64,000 nt of DNA from Georgenia daeguensis (lineage in GTDB: Bacteria > Actinomycetota > Actinomycetes > Actinomycetales > Actinomycetaceae), in assembly GCF_039537705.1 (NCBI RefSeq), contig NZ_BAABBA010000005.1, positions 62,001-126,000 of the forward strand, read 5' to 3'. Numbering within the stretch: the first letter of the stretch is position 1; every line of letters starts with the position of its first letter. Shown here one piece after another: positions 48,870 to 58,574 of this stretch. A model generated the notes under the pieces. It saw only the letters and a program-made list of their open reading frames with translations, ran no database searches and was not told the origin of the DNA. The translations under genes were made by a program, and so were the position numbers.

Positions 48870-50612
48870 TCAGGCGCCCCACGGCGCGGGTCGTCGGCTC
48901 TCGCCCGGGCGGGTGCCGTTGCTCGCGGCCGGCCGGCCGACGTCGGGCGCCGCTCCGTCCACGTCACGGTCCGGCGACCGGTCCGGGGCGGACAGCTCCT
49001 CGGCGGACATGAACTCGGCGTCGGCGTCGGCCCACCACTCGTCGTCGGGGTCGCCGGGGGTGGCCGCGGTGTCCGCGACGGCGGGCGGCACCTCGCCCCC
49101 GGCCGTCGGGCCGGGCACGGCGGAGGAGGGAGGGACGACGGCGGGCGCGTTCCGGGCCCCGCGCCGGGACGGCCCGGCGTCACCGAGGACCGGCACGGCG
49201 TCGCTGCCGGCGAGCGCGGGGTCGATCGCGCCCCACCCGGCCCCCGCCCCGCCCCGGGCGGCCGCGCCGTCCTCGACGTACTCCTCGTACCGGCGGGTGT
49301 CCTCCTTACCGACCTCGGCCCGGTTGAGCACCAGGCCGAGCACCCGTGCGCCGACGTGGTCGAGGCGGTCGAGCGCCTCGCGCAGCTCGGTCTTGCGGTG
49401 CCTGCCGGTGGCCACCACCATCAGCGTGCCGCCGGCCAGGGTGCTCAGGACGGTGGCGTCGGTGACCGCGAGAACGGGCGGGCTGTCGACGATGACCACG
49501 TCGTAGCGCCCCGCCGCCTCGGCGAGCAGGTCGGCCATGGGCACCGAGGAGAGCAGCTCGCTGGGGTTGGGGGGCACCTGCCCGGCGGGCAGGACGTCGA
49601 GCGGCCGGTCGCCCCAGCGCTGGGCGAGGTCCTCGAGACCGGCCTGGCCGATGAGCAGGGTGGACAGCCCGGCGCGCCCCTCGAGGCCGAGGGTGCGCGC
49701 GACGGCGGGGCGGCGCATGTCGGCGTCGACGAGGAGGACGGAGGTGCCGGTGTCCGCGAGCGCGACGGCGAGGTTGACCGCCGTGGTGGTCTTGCCCTCC
49801 CCGGCGGTGGCGGAGGTGACGACGATCGTGCGAGTCGAGCCGGTGGCGGTCAGGAAGTGCAGGTTGGTGCGCAGCCCGCGCACGGCCTCGGCGCGCTGGC
49901 CGTTCGGGTCGGTCTGCATGAACACCGGCGCCTCGCCCTCCTCCGCCCGGCCGAGCCGGGCCAGGACGGTGGCGTCGGTGACGTCGGCGAGGTCGCGCTC
50001 GCCGCGCACCCTCGTGTCGCGTGCCTCGCGCAGGGCGGCGACGCCGACGCCGACGAGGAGCCCCAGCACCACGCCGAGGACGAGGTTGACGGGCGGGTTC
50101 GGCACGGACGGCTCGGTGGGCACCGCGCCGGGGGTGTGGATGGTCGCGCGCACCGCCTCGGCGCCGTCCTCGGCCGCGGGGAAGAGGCCGTCGGCGGCGT
50201 CGGAGAGCTCGCCGGCGACGGCGTTGACGAGCTCGGCGGCGCCCTCGGCGGTCGGTGAGATGGCGGCGATCTGCAGGATCGCCGTGCCCTCCGGGACCGT
50301 GATGCTCAGCGACTCCGCCAGCTCGGGGGGTGTGGTGGACAGGTGGAGGTCCTCGATGACCGGCTCGAGCACCAGCGGGGAGGTGGCGATGTCCGCCAGC
50401 GAGCTCATCTGGCTCGCGGCGAACGTCGTGCCCTCGTTCAGCTCGGTGATCGACTGGCCGGAGCGGGCGGAGAAGAACATCTTCGCCGTCGCGGTGTACC
50501 GGGCCGGCATGAGGGCGGTGACGACCACGGCGAGCAGCACCGCCACCGCAAGGGTGACGAGCACGCTCGTCCACCGCTTGCGCAGCACGCGCAGGATTCC
50601 GTTCAGCTCCAT
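48870..50612 (-). CDS. Wzc-type polysaccharide co-polymerase with tyrosine autokinase domain
   Basis: A 580-residue fused protein. N-terminal Wzz domain with transmembrane helices at ~17-34 and ~176-194 (NLVLGVVLGLLVGVGVAAL). Kinase domain: Walker A SATAGEGKTTT around Lys274, Walker A' VLLVDADMRRP at ~292-302, Walker B VVIVDSPP. The cytoplasmic tail has only one tyrosine pair (RRYEEYVED near residue 475) followed by a ~100-residue Pro/Ala/Asp-rich low-complexity tail. ATG at 50612; the start overlaps the end of the polymerase gene by ten bases. It should set chain length and export of the polysaccharide by autophosphorylation. Confidence 0.92.
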   Translation of the reverse strand: MELNGILRVLRKRWTSVLVTLAVAVLLAVVVTALMPARYTATAKMFFSARSGQSITELNEGTTFAASQMSSLADIATSPLVLEPVIEDLHLSTTPPELAESLSITVPEGTAILQIAAISPTAEGAAELVNAVAGELSDAADGLFPAAEDGAEAVRATIHTPGAVPTEPSVPNPPVNLVLGVVLGLLVGVGVAALREARDTRVRGERDLADVTDATVLARLGRAEEGEAPVFMQTDPNGQRAEAVRGLRTNLHFLTATGSTRTIVVTSATAGEGKTTTAVNLAVALADTGTSVLLVDADMRRPAVARTLGLEGRAGLSTLLIGQAGLEDLAQRWGDRPLDVLPAGQVPPNPSELLSSVPMADLLAEAAGRYDVVIVDSPPVLAVTDATVLSTLAGGTLMVVATGRHRKTELREALDRLDHVGARVLGLVLNRAEVGKEDTRRYEEYVEDGAAARGGAGAGWGAIDPALAGSDAVPVLGDAGPSRRGARNAPAVVPPSSAVPGPTAGGEVPPAVADTAATPGDPDDEWWADADAEFMSAEELSAPDRSPDRDVDGAAPDVGRPAASNGTRPGESRRPAPWGA

Positions 50613-52075
50613 CGCAGACCCCTTCGGGCGGGACTCGAGTGTGGCAGACCACGCCCGTGCGGGGTGGCGGGACGGTGAGGTTCTTCGGGGCCGGGCGTGG
50701 CCGGGTCGTACATCGCCAGGACCAGCCCGAGGACGGCCCACATCGGGCGGGCGTTCTCCAGGCTGAGCGTGAAGGCCTGCACCAGCAGGCACAGGACGGA
50801 GAAGAGCAGGTAGGGTGCGCCCGCGTCGCCGGCGCGAGCCGCGCGCAGCGTGCGCACGACCACCAGGGCGGGCACGAGCATGAAGACGAGCAGCCCGACG
50901 GTGCCGGTCTGGGCGAGGAAGCCGAGGTAGGTGTTGTGCGGCACCGTGTCCATCTGCGGCCCCAGCATCTGCTGGGCCACCGGGATGTACTGCCCGGCGC
51001 CCACGCCCAGGACCGGGCTGGACGCCCACTGCTGCACGGCCACGGACCACAGCTCGAAGCGGGCGTCGGGGGCGGCGCCGTCGTCGGGGGTGAAGACGCT
51101 CGTGGCGCGCTGGAGGACGTCCCCGACCCACTCGTCCGGCAGGACCAGGACCGCGAGCACCCCGAGCAGGGCGGTGACCGCGGCGAGGCGACGGAAGGCG
51201 ACGCCCGCCCGGGTGCCGAGGGTGAGCAGGACTGTGACGACGGCGGCCAGCGCCATCGCGGCGAGCGCGGCGCGCGAGCCGGAGAGCAGGACCGCCACCA
51301 CGATGACGACGACGCTGACGGACCACGGCCGCCCGGTGCGCAGGCGGTGGGCGGCGATGACGACGCCGAGGGAGAGCAGCAGGTAGACGCTGAACGCGTT
51401 CGGGTCCTCGAAGGTGCCGGAGGCGCGCCAGAAGTAGGACAGGCCTAGGTCGAGGCCGACCGCGTACAGCGCGCTGGCGCCGATGCCGATCAGGGCGCTC
51501 GCGGTGGCCGTGGCGGCCCAGACGTCCAGGATGCGGTGGTCCCCGGCCCGCAGGCGCGGCGCCGCGGCGGCGTAGAGCAGCAGCAGGTACCCGCACGCGA
51601 GAGCGATCTTGGCCGCGGCGACCACCCCGCCGAGGAAGTCCGCGCCGCCGTCGAGCACCGGCCCGACGAGCGAGGCCCACAGCACCAGCTGCAGGGCGAG
51701 CGCGTAGCCGAGCAGCAGGGGCCAGGTGGGCCGGGCCGCGCCGTCGGCCGCCCGGCCGCGGCGCCACTCCGGCACGACCGCGGCGAGCAGCAGCAGCGCG
51801 AGCACCGCGTCGGCCAGCGAGAGGTTCACCAGCGACCCCTGCCCGGGCGGGTAGAAGTGGACCGGCAGCGCGATCACGGTCAGCTCCACCAGCGACAGCC
51901 GCAGGTGGACGGCGACCACGGCGGCGGCCACGGCGCTGAGCGCGACGGCCGCACCGGTCAGCGCCACGGACCCGCCCGCCGCGGCCGAGGGCACGGCGGC
52001 GAAGCACAGCGCGAGGACCAGCACCGGCAGCGTCGTGCCGCGGTGCGCCCCCCGCCCGGCCGCCGTCACCCTCAT
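50603..52075 (-). CDS. O-antigen ligase/Wzy-type polysaccharide polymerase
   Basis: A 490-residue protein with about 12 hydrophobic segments. Wzy/WaaL signatures are GTFEDPNAFSVYLLLSLG, LLSGSRAALAAM and the long extracellular loop ending PVLGVGAGQYIP and PHNTYLGFLAQTGTVGLL. ATG at 52075; the gene overlaps the ATP-grasp gene upstream by four bases. It polymerises lipid-linked repeat units at the outer face of the membrane together with the Wzc-type protein. Confidence 0.88.
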   Translation of the reverse strand: MRVTAAGRGAHRGTTLPVLVLALCFAAVPSAAAGGSVALTGAAVALSAVAAAVVAVHLRLSLVELTVIALPVHFYPPGQGSLVNLSLADAVLALLLLAAVVPEWRRGRAADGAARPTWPLLLGYALALQLVLWASLVGPVLDGGADFLGGVVAAAKIALACGYLLLLYAAAAPRLRAGDHRILDVWAATATASALIGIGASALYAVGLDLGLSYFWRASGTFEDPNAFSVYLLLSLGVVIAAHRLRTGRPWSVSVVVIVVAVLLSGSRAALAAMALAAVVTVLLTLGTRAGVAFRRLAAVTALLGVLAVLVLPDEWVGDVLQRATSVFTPDDGAAPDARFELWSVAVQQWASSPVLGVGAGQYIPVAQQMLGPQMDTVPHNTYLGFLAQTGTVGLLVFMLVPALVVVRTLRAARAGDAGAPYLLFSVLCLLVQAFTLSLENARPMWAVLGLVLAMYDPATPGPEEPHRPATPHGRGLPHSSPARRGLRWS

Positions 52076-53154
52076 GCACCGCCCGCCGCGGGCTCGACGA
52101 GCGCGCCGGTCCGGCGGATCGACTCGAACTTGGCCCCGACCACCCCGGTCTCGTAGCGCAGCAGCGCCGGGTCCGGGTGCAGGCCGAGGGCGGAGGCGAG
52201 CAGGTAGGTGGGCGCGTCCGCCCCCGCGACGTGCATGAACGGGTAGCCGCCCCCGAAGCGCGGGTTGACGTCGATCACCCACAGCACGCCCTCCCGGTCG
52301 CGGATCAGGTCCATGTCCACGACGCCGACCGGGCGCAGCGCGGCCCCGAGGCGGGCGACGACGGGCGCGAACGGCGCCGGGTCCACGGTCACCGCCTTGT
52401 CCGTCTCGCCCGAGCGCATGCGCACCTTCCGGCGCGCGAGCGCACCGCGGAGCACCCCGGCGGGGTGGCCGAGGCCGAAGACCCCGTCGACCCCGAACTC
52501 CTGGCCGATCAGCCGCCGCTGGACGACGACGGCGTCGCGGGCCCGCAGCACGGGGCGGCCGTGGATGTCGGTCGCCGAGCCGGAGGCCTCGTCCACCGCG
52601 GCGGCCAGGCCGTCGCGGTCCGTCAGCCGCAGCCCGGAGGACCCGGAGCCGAAGCGGTGCTTCACGACGTACTGGGTGCCCGGCGCGCCGTCGTCGGCCA
52701 CGAGGGTCTCCCACCGTGAGCCGAGCACCGTGCGCGGCACCGCGACACCGGCGCGGCCGAGCAGCCGCGACATGAGGTACTTGTCCGTCGCCTGCTCCTG
52801 GCCGGCGCGGGGCAGGCCGAGGACGGCGCACCCCGTGGCCCGCAGCTCGTCGGCCAGGCCCTCGGAGAGGACCTGGAGCTCGTAGTCGTTGACCGAGAGG
52901 AACAGGGCCGGGCGGTCGCGCCGGAAGAGCTCCAGCATCGCCGGGGCGTACGCGGCGTCGCTGTAGGCCGGCATGGCCACGCCGCGGTCGGCGAAGCCGA
53001 AGCTGGCGCTGGTGGGATCGTTCTCGGTGGCCACGACCTCGCCGTCGAGCCCCAGCCGCGCGAACGCGTCCCGGAACCACTCGATCAGGTACAGCCGGCG
53101 GCCCGCCGACCCGATGACCACCGTCACGGGTCCGCCGCCGGCCCCGGCGGTCAC
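52072..53154 (-). CDS. ATP-grasp enzyme (carbamoyl-phosphate-synthase large-chain-like)
   Basis: A 360-residue ATP-grasp ligase. VVIGSAGRRLYLIEWFRDA starts the pre-ATP-grasp Rossmann-like domain; ATDKYLMSRLLGRAG and VVKHRFGSGSSGLRL bind ATP; LWVIDVNPRFGGGYPF holds the metal-binding residues. Start is the GTG at 53154, overlapping the aminotransferase stop (GTGA); a GTG nine codons later is an alternative. Such enzymes in surface-polysaccharide loci ligate an amino acid or acid to an amino group, so it may act on the amino sugar made by the DegT-type enzyme. Confidence 0.8.
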   Translation of the reverse strand: MTAGAGGGPVTVVIGSAGRRLYLIEWFRDAFARLGLDGEVVATENDPTSASFGFADRGVAMPAYSDAAYAPAMLELFRRDRPALFLSVNDYELQVLSEGLADELRATGCAVLGLPRAGQEQATDKYLMSRLLGRAGVAVPRTVLGSRWETLVADDGAPGTQYVVKHRFGSGSSGLRLTDRDGLAAAVDEASGSATDIHGRPVLRARDAVVVQRRLIGQEFGVDGVFGLGHPAGVLRGALARRKVRMRSGETDKAVTVDPAPFAPVVARLGAALRPVGVVDMDLIRDREGVLWVIDVNPRFGGGYPFMHVAGADAPTYLLASALGLHPDPALLRYETGVVGAKFESIRRTGALVEPAAGGA

Positions 53155-54416
53155 GGCGCACCTGCCGCACGCAGGGGCCGGGTGCCCGCGGGGGTGCGGC
53201 CGACGGACAGCCGAGCCGCCGGCCTCCCCGCCTGCGCCCGGCGCTGGAGGAATGCCCGGACGGTGTCCGCCACCCGGGCCCAGCCGGCCACGTCCAGGGC
53301 GGAGCCGGAGGGCAGGGTGACGCCGCGGGCGAAGAGCCGCTCCGCCGTCGCCCCGCCGTAGACGGTGCTGCGGGCGAAGACGGGCTGGCGGTGCAGCGGC
53401 TTCCACATCGGACGGGCCTCGATGTCCGCACGGGCGAGGGCGGCGATGAGGTCCGCCGGCGTCCACCCGGCCACCGCGGCGTCCACGAGCACCGTGGTCA
53501 GCCAGAAGTTGTCGCGGGTGAGGCGCCCGTGCGGGCCGCTCCGGCGCAGCGCCGCCACGTCGATCTCGGAGCCGTCGGGGGCGCCGAGGACCTCCACGCC
53601 CGGGGTGCCGGCGAAGAGCTCGCGGTAGAGCATCCTCAGGGCGCGGCGCCGCTCGATCATCTCGTCGAGCCGGGCGAGCTGGGCCCGTCCGAGCGCGGCG
53701 AGCAGGTTCGAGAGCCGGTAGTTGTAGCCGATCTCGGTGTGCTCGTAGTGCGCCACGGGCTGGCGGGCCTGGGTGGCGAGGTACCGGGCGCGGGCGGCCA
53801 CGGCGCCGTCGTCGGTGACGAGGGCCCCGCCGCCGGAGGTGGTCATGATCTTGTTGCCGTTGAAGGAGATCGCCGCCGCGCGGCCGAAGGACCCGGCCGG
53901 CCGGCCCCGGCGCACGGCGCCGAAGGACTCGGCGGCGTCGGAGACCAGCGGGATGCCCGACTCGGCGGCCACGGTCAGCAGCTCCTCGTAGGCGGCGACC
54001 TTCCCGAGCAGGTCCACCGGCAGCACCGCGCCGATGCGCCGGCGGCGCCGGCGCTGGTCGGTGATCGCGAGGTCGAGGAGGCCGGGGTCCATGTTCCCGC
54101 TCTCGTCGCTGTCGACGAAGACGGGCTCCGCCCCGCAGTAGCGCACCGCGCTCGCCGTCGCGACGAACGTCAGCGTCGAGGTGAGGACGACGTCCCCGGG
54201 CCCGACGCCGACCCCCAGGAGCGCCAGGTGCAGCGCGGCCGTGCCGCTGGACAGGGCAACGGCGTGACGCCGGCCGGTCCGGGCGGCCACCTCGGCCTCG
54301 AAGGCGTCCACCTCGGGGCCGAGCGGGGCGACCCACCCGGAGGCCAGGGCCCGCTGCACCGCCTGCGCCTCGGCCGGGCCGCAGTCGGGCGGGGACAGGA
54401 AGATGTGCTCGCTCAT
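53151..54416 (-). CDS. DegT/DnrJ/EryC1-family PLP aminotransferase (PglE-like)
   Basis: A 421-residue sugar aminotransferase. ALSSGTAALHLALLGVGV binds the cofactor phosphate, DAAESFGAVRRG carries the PLP aspartate, and the Schiff-base Lys is in FNGNKIMTTSGGG. It converts a 4-keto sugar nucleotide to the 4-amino sugar. The dehydratase at 56335 and PglC-like transferase at 55653 in the same operon make UDP-4-amino-sugar synthesis likely. ATG at 54416 overlaps the GT4 stop. The last ~30 residues are Arg/Ala-rich and atypical. Confidence 0.9.
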   Translation of the reverse strand: MSEHIFLSPPDCGPAEAQAVQRALASGWVAPLGPEVDAFEAEVAARTGRRHAVALSSGTAALHLALLGVGVGPGDVVLTSTLTFVATASAVRYCGAEPVFVDSDESGNMDPGLLDLAITDQRRRRRRIGAVLPVDLLGKVAAYEELLTVAAESGIPLVSDAAESFGAVRRGRPAGSFGRAAAISFNGNKIMTTSGGGALVTDDGAVAARARYLATQARQPVAHYEHTEIGYNYRLSNLLAALGRAQLARLDEMIERRRALRMLYRELFAGTPGVEVLGAPDGSEIDVAALRRSGPHGRLTRDNFWLTTVLVDAAVAGWTPADLIAALARADIEARPMWKPLHRQPVFARSTVYGGATAERLFARGVTLPSGSALDVAGWARVADTVRAFLQRRAQAGRPAARLSVGRTPAGTRPLRAAGAP

Positions 54417-55660
54417 CGGTCGTTCCCTTCCTTCGGCAGCTGGCGCCGGAGGTACTGGTCGTGCCCGGCCCACAGCTCCGGGCGGGAGAAGTGCGTGCGC
54501 GCCCAGCGGCGGCCCGCGGCCCCCATGCGCCGGGCCAGCGCCGTGTCGTGGTGCAGGGCCCGCAGCGCCCGGGCCAGCTCGGCGGCGTCCCCGGGCGGGA
54601 CGAGCAGCCCGGTCTCGCCGTCGGCGATGCTGTCCACCGCGCCGGTGGCCGTGGTGGTGACCACGGGGATCTCCATCGCCGCCGCCTCCAGGCACACGTT
54701 GGGCATGCCCTCGCGCAGGGTGGGCAGGCACAGCACGTCCATGAGCCGGTAGTACGGGCGCGGGTCCGCGACGCGGCCGGCGCGGTGCACGTGGTGCACC
54801 GTGAACGGGTCGTAGCCGGCCACGTCCTCCTCCCCGACGACGAGCAGGCACGCCCGCACGCCATCCTCCGCCAGGATCCGCATCGCCTCGTCGAGGGTGC
54901 CGAGCCCCTTGTCCGGGGTGATCCGGCCGACGTACCCGACGACGAACCTGTCCGGCTCGAGGCGGGCGGCCCGGGCGGCCTGGCGCACCTCGGACAGGCG
55001 CACCAGCGAGGGGTCGAAGTGCTGGGTGTCCACGCCGGAGGAGCTGCCGCGGCCGATGAGGTCCACCGGGCGCCGGCCGGCGAGGCCGGCGCCGGCGAAC
55101 TCGGCGGACAGGCTCGGGCTGACCGAGAGGACCCGGGTGGCCGCGCGGGCGGTGGCCCGCTCGGTCAGGGTGAGCACCCGCCGCAGCAGGCCGGTGGTGG
55201 TCTCCAGGCGCAGGCCCCACAGGTGGTAGACGCGCACCGGCACGCCGGTGAGCCGGGCGGCGACGAGCCCGAGCAGCGCGGCCTTCGGGGTGGCGGCGAG
55301 CACCGCGTCGGGGCGCAGGCGGCGCAGCAGCCGCACCCACGCCGCCAGCGCACGGGCGTCCTCGAGGGGGCTGGGGTCGCGCCGCATCGGGACCGCGTGC
55401 ACGCCGCCGACGACGTCCCCGAGCGCGTCGAGGTCCGGGCCCGGGCCCGTGACGACGTGCACGTCCCAGCCCGCGCGCTGCAGGTGCTGCGGGAATCCCC
55501 GCATGAGCGGGAGGGAGCCGGCGCTGGTCACCGTCAGGACCAGGCGGGGGGACGACGGCGGCGCGGGCGCGCGGCCGGGGACGAGATCGGGCGAGCGGCG
55601 GGCGGCGACCCGGCGGCCGAGCCGGCCCGGGCGCCTGACCGGCTCCAGGGTCCTAGACAT
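54413..55660 (-). CDS. GT4-family glycosyltransferase
   Basis: A 415-residue cytoplasmic GT-B glycosyltransferase. Residues 1-38 are a basic, Pro-rich extension absent from most relatives. N-terminal domain: TVTSAGSLPLMRGFPQHLQ; C-terminal domain: FVVGYVGRITPDKGLGTL and LREGMPNVCLEAAAMEIPVV, the nucleotide-sugar site with the E-x7-E motif. It is of the WcaI/PimB-like class that often adds the second sugar to the lipid-linked primer. Start overlaps the PglC-like gene by eight bases. Confidence 0.88.
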   Translation of the reverse strand: MSRTLEPVRRPGRLGRRVAARRSPDLVPGRAPAPPSSPRLVLTVTSAGSLPLMRGFPQHLQRAGWDVHVVTGPGPDLDALGDVVGGVHAVPMRRDPSPLEDARALAAWVRLLRRLRPDAVLAATPKAALLGLVAARLTGVPVRVYHLWGLRLETTTGLLRRVLTLTERATARAATRVLSVSPSLSAEFAGAGLAGRRPVDLIGRGSSSGVDTQHFDPSLVRLSEVRQAARAARLEPDRFVVGYVGRITPDKGLGTLDEAMRILAEDGVRACLLVVGEEDVAGYDPFTVHHVHRAGRVADPRPYYRLMDVLCLPTLREGMPNVCLEAAAMEIPVVTTTATGAVDSIADGETGLLVPPGDAAELARALRALHHDTALARRMGAAGRRWARTHFSRPELWAGHDQYLRRQLPKEGNDR

Positions 55661-56360
55661 GGGCGCTCCCCGTGAAGTCGGGCATGATCGCCGACGCCTC
55701 CGGGGCGGTCCCGGACCGGGACAGCACGACGGCGACGGTGCGGGCGAGGATGCGCAGGTCCACCAGCAGCGAGCGCGTCTCGACGTAGCGCACGTCGAGC
55801 TCGAGACGCTCGTCCCAGCTCAGGGCGTTGCGGCCGCTGACCTGGGCCAGGCCGGTGACGCCCGGCCGGACCTCGTGCCGGCGGGCCTGCCGCGGCGAGT
55901 AGAGCGGGAGGTAGTGGGTGCGCAGCGGGCGCGGGCCGACGAGGCTCATGTCCCCGCGGAGGACGTTCCACAGCGTCGGCAGCTCGTCCAGGCTGGTGGC
56001 GCGCAGGGCCGCGCCGAACGGGGTGAGGCGCGACGCGTCGTCGTCCCCGGGCCCCTCGCCCGCGTCGCGCATGCTGCGGAACTTCACCAGGGTGAAGATC
56101 TCGCCGTCGCGGCCGGGCCGGTCCTGCCGGAACAGGACCGGGCTGCCGAGGTCGCGCCGCACGAGGACGGCGACGACCGCCATGACGGGCGCGGCGGCCG
56201 CGAGCGCGACGGCGGCGACGCCGACGTCCAGGGCCCGCTTGACGCCGTCGTACGCGCGCGCGGCGCGGGCGCCGGGCACGGCGTGGTCACCGGGCACGGC
56301 CCGTGCGACGGGCCAGAGCCGGGCCGTCCGCGGGTCACGCGCTGAGCGGGACTTCAGCAT
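55653..56360 (-). CDS. PglC-type initiating sugar-phosphate transferase
   Basis: A 235-residue monotopic transferase. A reentrant hydrophobic helix (VKRALDVGVAAVALAAAAPV) precedes the catalytic KFRSM, SLDELPTLWNVLRGDMSLVG, PRP and GLAQVSGRNAL. It moves an amino-sugar-1-phosphate from UDP to undecaprenyl phosphate. It lacks the N-terminal membrane domain of the larger transferase at 8827-10446, so the two probably start different glycans. It overlaps both neighbours, confirming a tight operon. Confidence 0.9.
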   Translation of the reverse strand: MLKSRSARDPRTARLWPVARAVPGDHAVPGARAARAYDGVKRALDVGVAAVALAAAAPVMAVVAVLVRRDLGSPVLFRQDRPGRDGEIFTLVKFRSMRDAGEGPGDDDASRLTPFGAALRATSLDELPTLWNVLRGDMSLVGPRPLRTHYLPLYSPRQARRHEVRPGVTGLAQVSGRNALSWDERLELDVRYVETRSLLVDLRILARTVAVVLSRSGTAPEASAIMPDFTGSAHV

Positions 56361-58131
56361 GACGCTCCTCCGCGGGCTCGGGCGCGAGACGCAGCAGGGA
56401 CAGGTCGCCGCGGGCGGTGGAGAGGTGGGCCGGGTCGATGGACGGCACGTCGACCACCTCGATGGCCGGGTGCTCGGAGCGGCTGTGGTGCTCCACCGGG
56501 GAGAAGAGGTCCTCGTGGAGCTTCTCCCCCGGCCGCATGCCGGTGAAGACGATCTTCACGTCCCGCCCGGACTGGGCGATCATGCGGCGGGCGACGTCGA
56601 CGATCCTGACCGGCTCCCCCATGTCGAGCACGAGCACCTCGCCGTCGTGGCCGATGGCGGCGGCCTGGATCACCAGCTCGCACGCCTCCGGGATGGTCAT
56701 GAAGTACCGGGTGACCGCGGGGTCGGTGACCGTGACTGGACCGCCCCGGGCGATCTGCTCGCGGAAGGTGTGCAGGACGGACCCGCGCGAGCCGAGCACG
56801 TTGCCGAAGCGCACCGAGACGAAGGTTCCCTCGTGGTGCTCGGCGAACCACGCGGTCAGACGCTCGGCGAGGCGCTTGGTCATCCCCAGCACGCTCTTGG
56901 CGTCCGCAGCCTTGTCGGTCGAGATGTTGACGAAGCGCTCGACGCCGAACTCCGCGGCCAGCCGCAGCACGTTGCGCGTGCCGAGCACGTTGGTCTTCCA
57001 GCCCTCGTCGGGGTACTGCTCGAGCATCGGCAGGTGCTTCAGCGCCGCCGCGTGGAAGACCACCTCGGGGCGGTGGGTCGCGAAGACCGTGCGCAGGGCC
57101 TCCTCGTCACGGATGTCGCAGAGCACGACGTCGGGGGTGTCGAGCAGGGCGTGGCCGTAGATCGACAGCTGCACCCCGTGCAGCCCCGACTCGTCGCGGT
57201 CGAGCATGATCAGGCTGGCCGGGCCGAACAGGTGCACCTGCCGGGCGAGCTCGGAGCCGATGGAGCCGCCGGCGCCCGTGATCAGCACCCGCCGCCCGGC
57301 CAGGTGGTCGGCAATCCGCTCGACGTCGGTGTCGACCTGGCGCCGGCCGAGCAGGTCGGCGATGTCGAGGTCACGGACGTCCCCCAGCTGGACCGGCCGC
57401 GCGATCATCTCGCGCAGCGGCGGCAGCGTGAGGAACTTCAGGCCGGCCGCGCTCACCTCGTCGGAGACCCGGCGCACCAGCTCGGCGCCGGCGGACGGGA
57501 TGGCCAGGATGACGATGGTGGCGCCGGCCTCGCGGGCCCTCTCCACGAGCTGGGTCCCGGTGCCGATCACCCGGCAGCCGTGGATGACGAGGTGCCGCTT
57601 GAGGCGGTCGTCGTCGACCAGCCCGACCACGTGGTACCCCACGGACCTGTCCTCGGCGATGAGCCGCACGAGCTGCGAGCCGGCGTCGCCGGCACCGTAG
57701 ACCACGACCCGCTCGCACGACGGCGCGGGAGGCCGCTCGCGGTCGTGGCGCGCCCGGTAGGCCCCGCGCCCGAGCACCATGGACAGCAGCGCGAGCGGCG
57801 GGCAGAGCACCGAGACCGCCACGGCGACCGACTCCAGGCCGTGGACGGAGAGAGAGAAGATCGCGAGCGCGAGGCCCACCAGCCCGGTGGCCACCGCCAG
57901 CCCAACGTTCTCGTCGAACGTGGCGAACCGGTACCGGCCCAGGTAGAGCTTGAGCGCCAGACCGACGAGGACCTGCAGCACGCACGCGGCGAGCACGTAG
58001 CTCCCCACGACCACCCACTGGTGCGCGGAGAGGTGCCAGTTGGCGACGCCGGTGACCATGCCGGCCGCGATGACCCAGCTGGCGGCGTCCCAGGCCAGCC
58101 GGGGAAGTCGGGTACTGAGGAAAGTCGGCAT
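56335..58131 (-). CDS. FlaA1/PglF/CapD-type membrane nucleotide-sugar 4,6-dehydratase
   Basis: A 598-residue protein. Residues ~10-140 hold four membrane helices; residues ~150-260 a CoA-binding-like Rossmann domain (RVVVYGAGDAGSQLVRLI); residues ~285-580 the SDR domain with VLITGAGGSIGSELARQV and STDKAADAKSVLGMTKR. As in this family, the SDR catalytic Tyr is replaced (Leu at the YxxxK position). It makes UDP-4-keto-6-deoxy-GlcNAc, the substrate for the DegT-type aminotransferase. ATG 58131 is chosen because GAAGGACG lies upstream; an ATG at 58191 has no ribosome site. First gene of the polysaccharide operon. Confidence 0.9.
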   Translation of the reverse strand: MPTFLSTRLPRLAWDAASWVIAAGMVTGVANWHLSAHQWVVVGSYVLAACVLQVLVGLALKLYLGRYRFATFDENVGLAVATGLVGLALAIFSLSVHGLESVAVAVSVLCPPLALLSMVLGRGAYRARHDRERPPAPSCERVVVYGAGDAGSQLVRLIAEDRSVGYHVVGLVDDDRLKRHLVIHGCRVIGTGTQLVERAREAGATIVILAIPSAGAELVRRVSDEVSAAGLKFLTLPPLREMIARPVQLGDVRDLDIADLLGRRQVDTDVERIADHLAGRRVLITGAGGSIGSELARQVHLFGPASLIMLDRDESGLHGVQLSIYGHALLDTPDVVLCDIRDEEALRTVFATHRPEVVFHAAALKHLPMLEQYPDEGWKTNVLGTRNVLRLAAEFGVERFVNISTDKAADAKSVLGMTKRLAERLTAWFAEHHEGTFVSVRFGNVLGSRGSVLHTFREQIARGGPVTVTDPAVTRYFMTIPEACELVIQAAAIGHDGEVLVLDMGEPVRIVDVARRMIAQSGRDVKIVFTGMRPGEKLHEDLFSPVEHHSRSEHPAIEVVDVPSIDPAHLSTARGDLSLLRLAPEPAEERHAEVPLSA

Positions 58132-58574
58132 GAGGACGTCCTTCGAGATCGGCAGGGCTCTCGCCCGGTCGGTCCCCCCGACGTCTTTCATTCAAGACCG
58201 GCCCATGGGGAAGCTCCACCGGCTTCGCGGATGATCGGAGGTGGCCCCCATCGCGTCACTGTCACCCTGAGGGGGTGAGGGGGATCAGGCAGCACCGGGG
58301 ACGGGGGTGACCGGCCGGGGGGCGGGGTGCGCAGTCGTACCGGACCTCAGGTGGTTCCCGCGCCGGTCTCCCCTGCGCCTCACCCTGTTGCGCGGGCTCT
58401 CACCCCGTGTGCGTCACCAGCCGTCGGTGCACCAGGAGCCAGAACGGCACACGGGTAGACCAGGCCCTTCGCCGCGAGCACACCGCCTCCGAGATGCAGG
58501 TCGGTGCGAACGACGTTCAGGCGAGAAACGGGCGCCGGACCGACCAGAGCCGCAACCTCGTTCGGTGACGCGAG
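58132..58574. other. 443-bp spacer, promoter region of the polysaccharide operon
   Basis: No credible gene. It holds repeated TCACCC/GGGTGA hexamers: an inverted pair at 58262-58267 and 58273-58278, further single copies at 58305, 58380 and 58400. The same hexamers occur upstream of the other sugar transferase gene (10538-10578). They may be regulator half-sites but could be chance in GC-rich DNA. Confidence 0.4.

Noticed and set aside
56335..58131. Leu instead of Tyr/Met at the YxxxK position of the FlaA1/PglF-type dehydratase
   Set aside because: Replacement of the SDR tyrosine is normal in this family, and as far as I recall VLGxxK occurs in related actinobacterial proteins, so it is not a loss of function.
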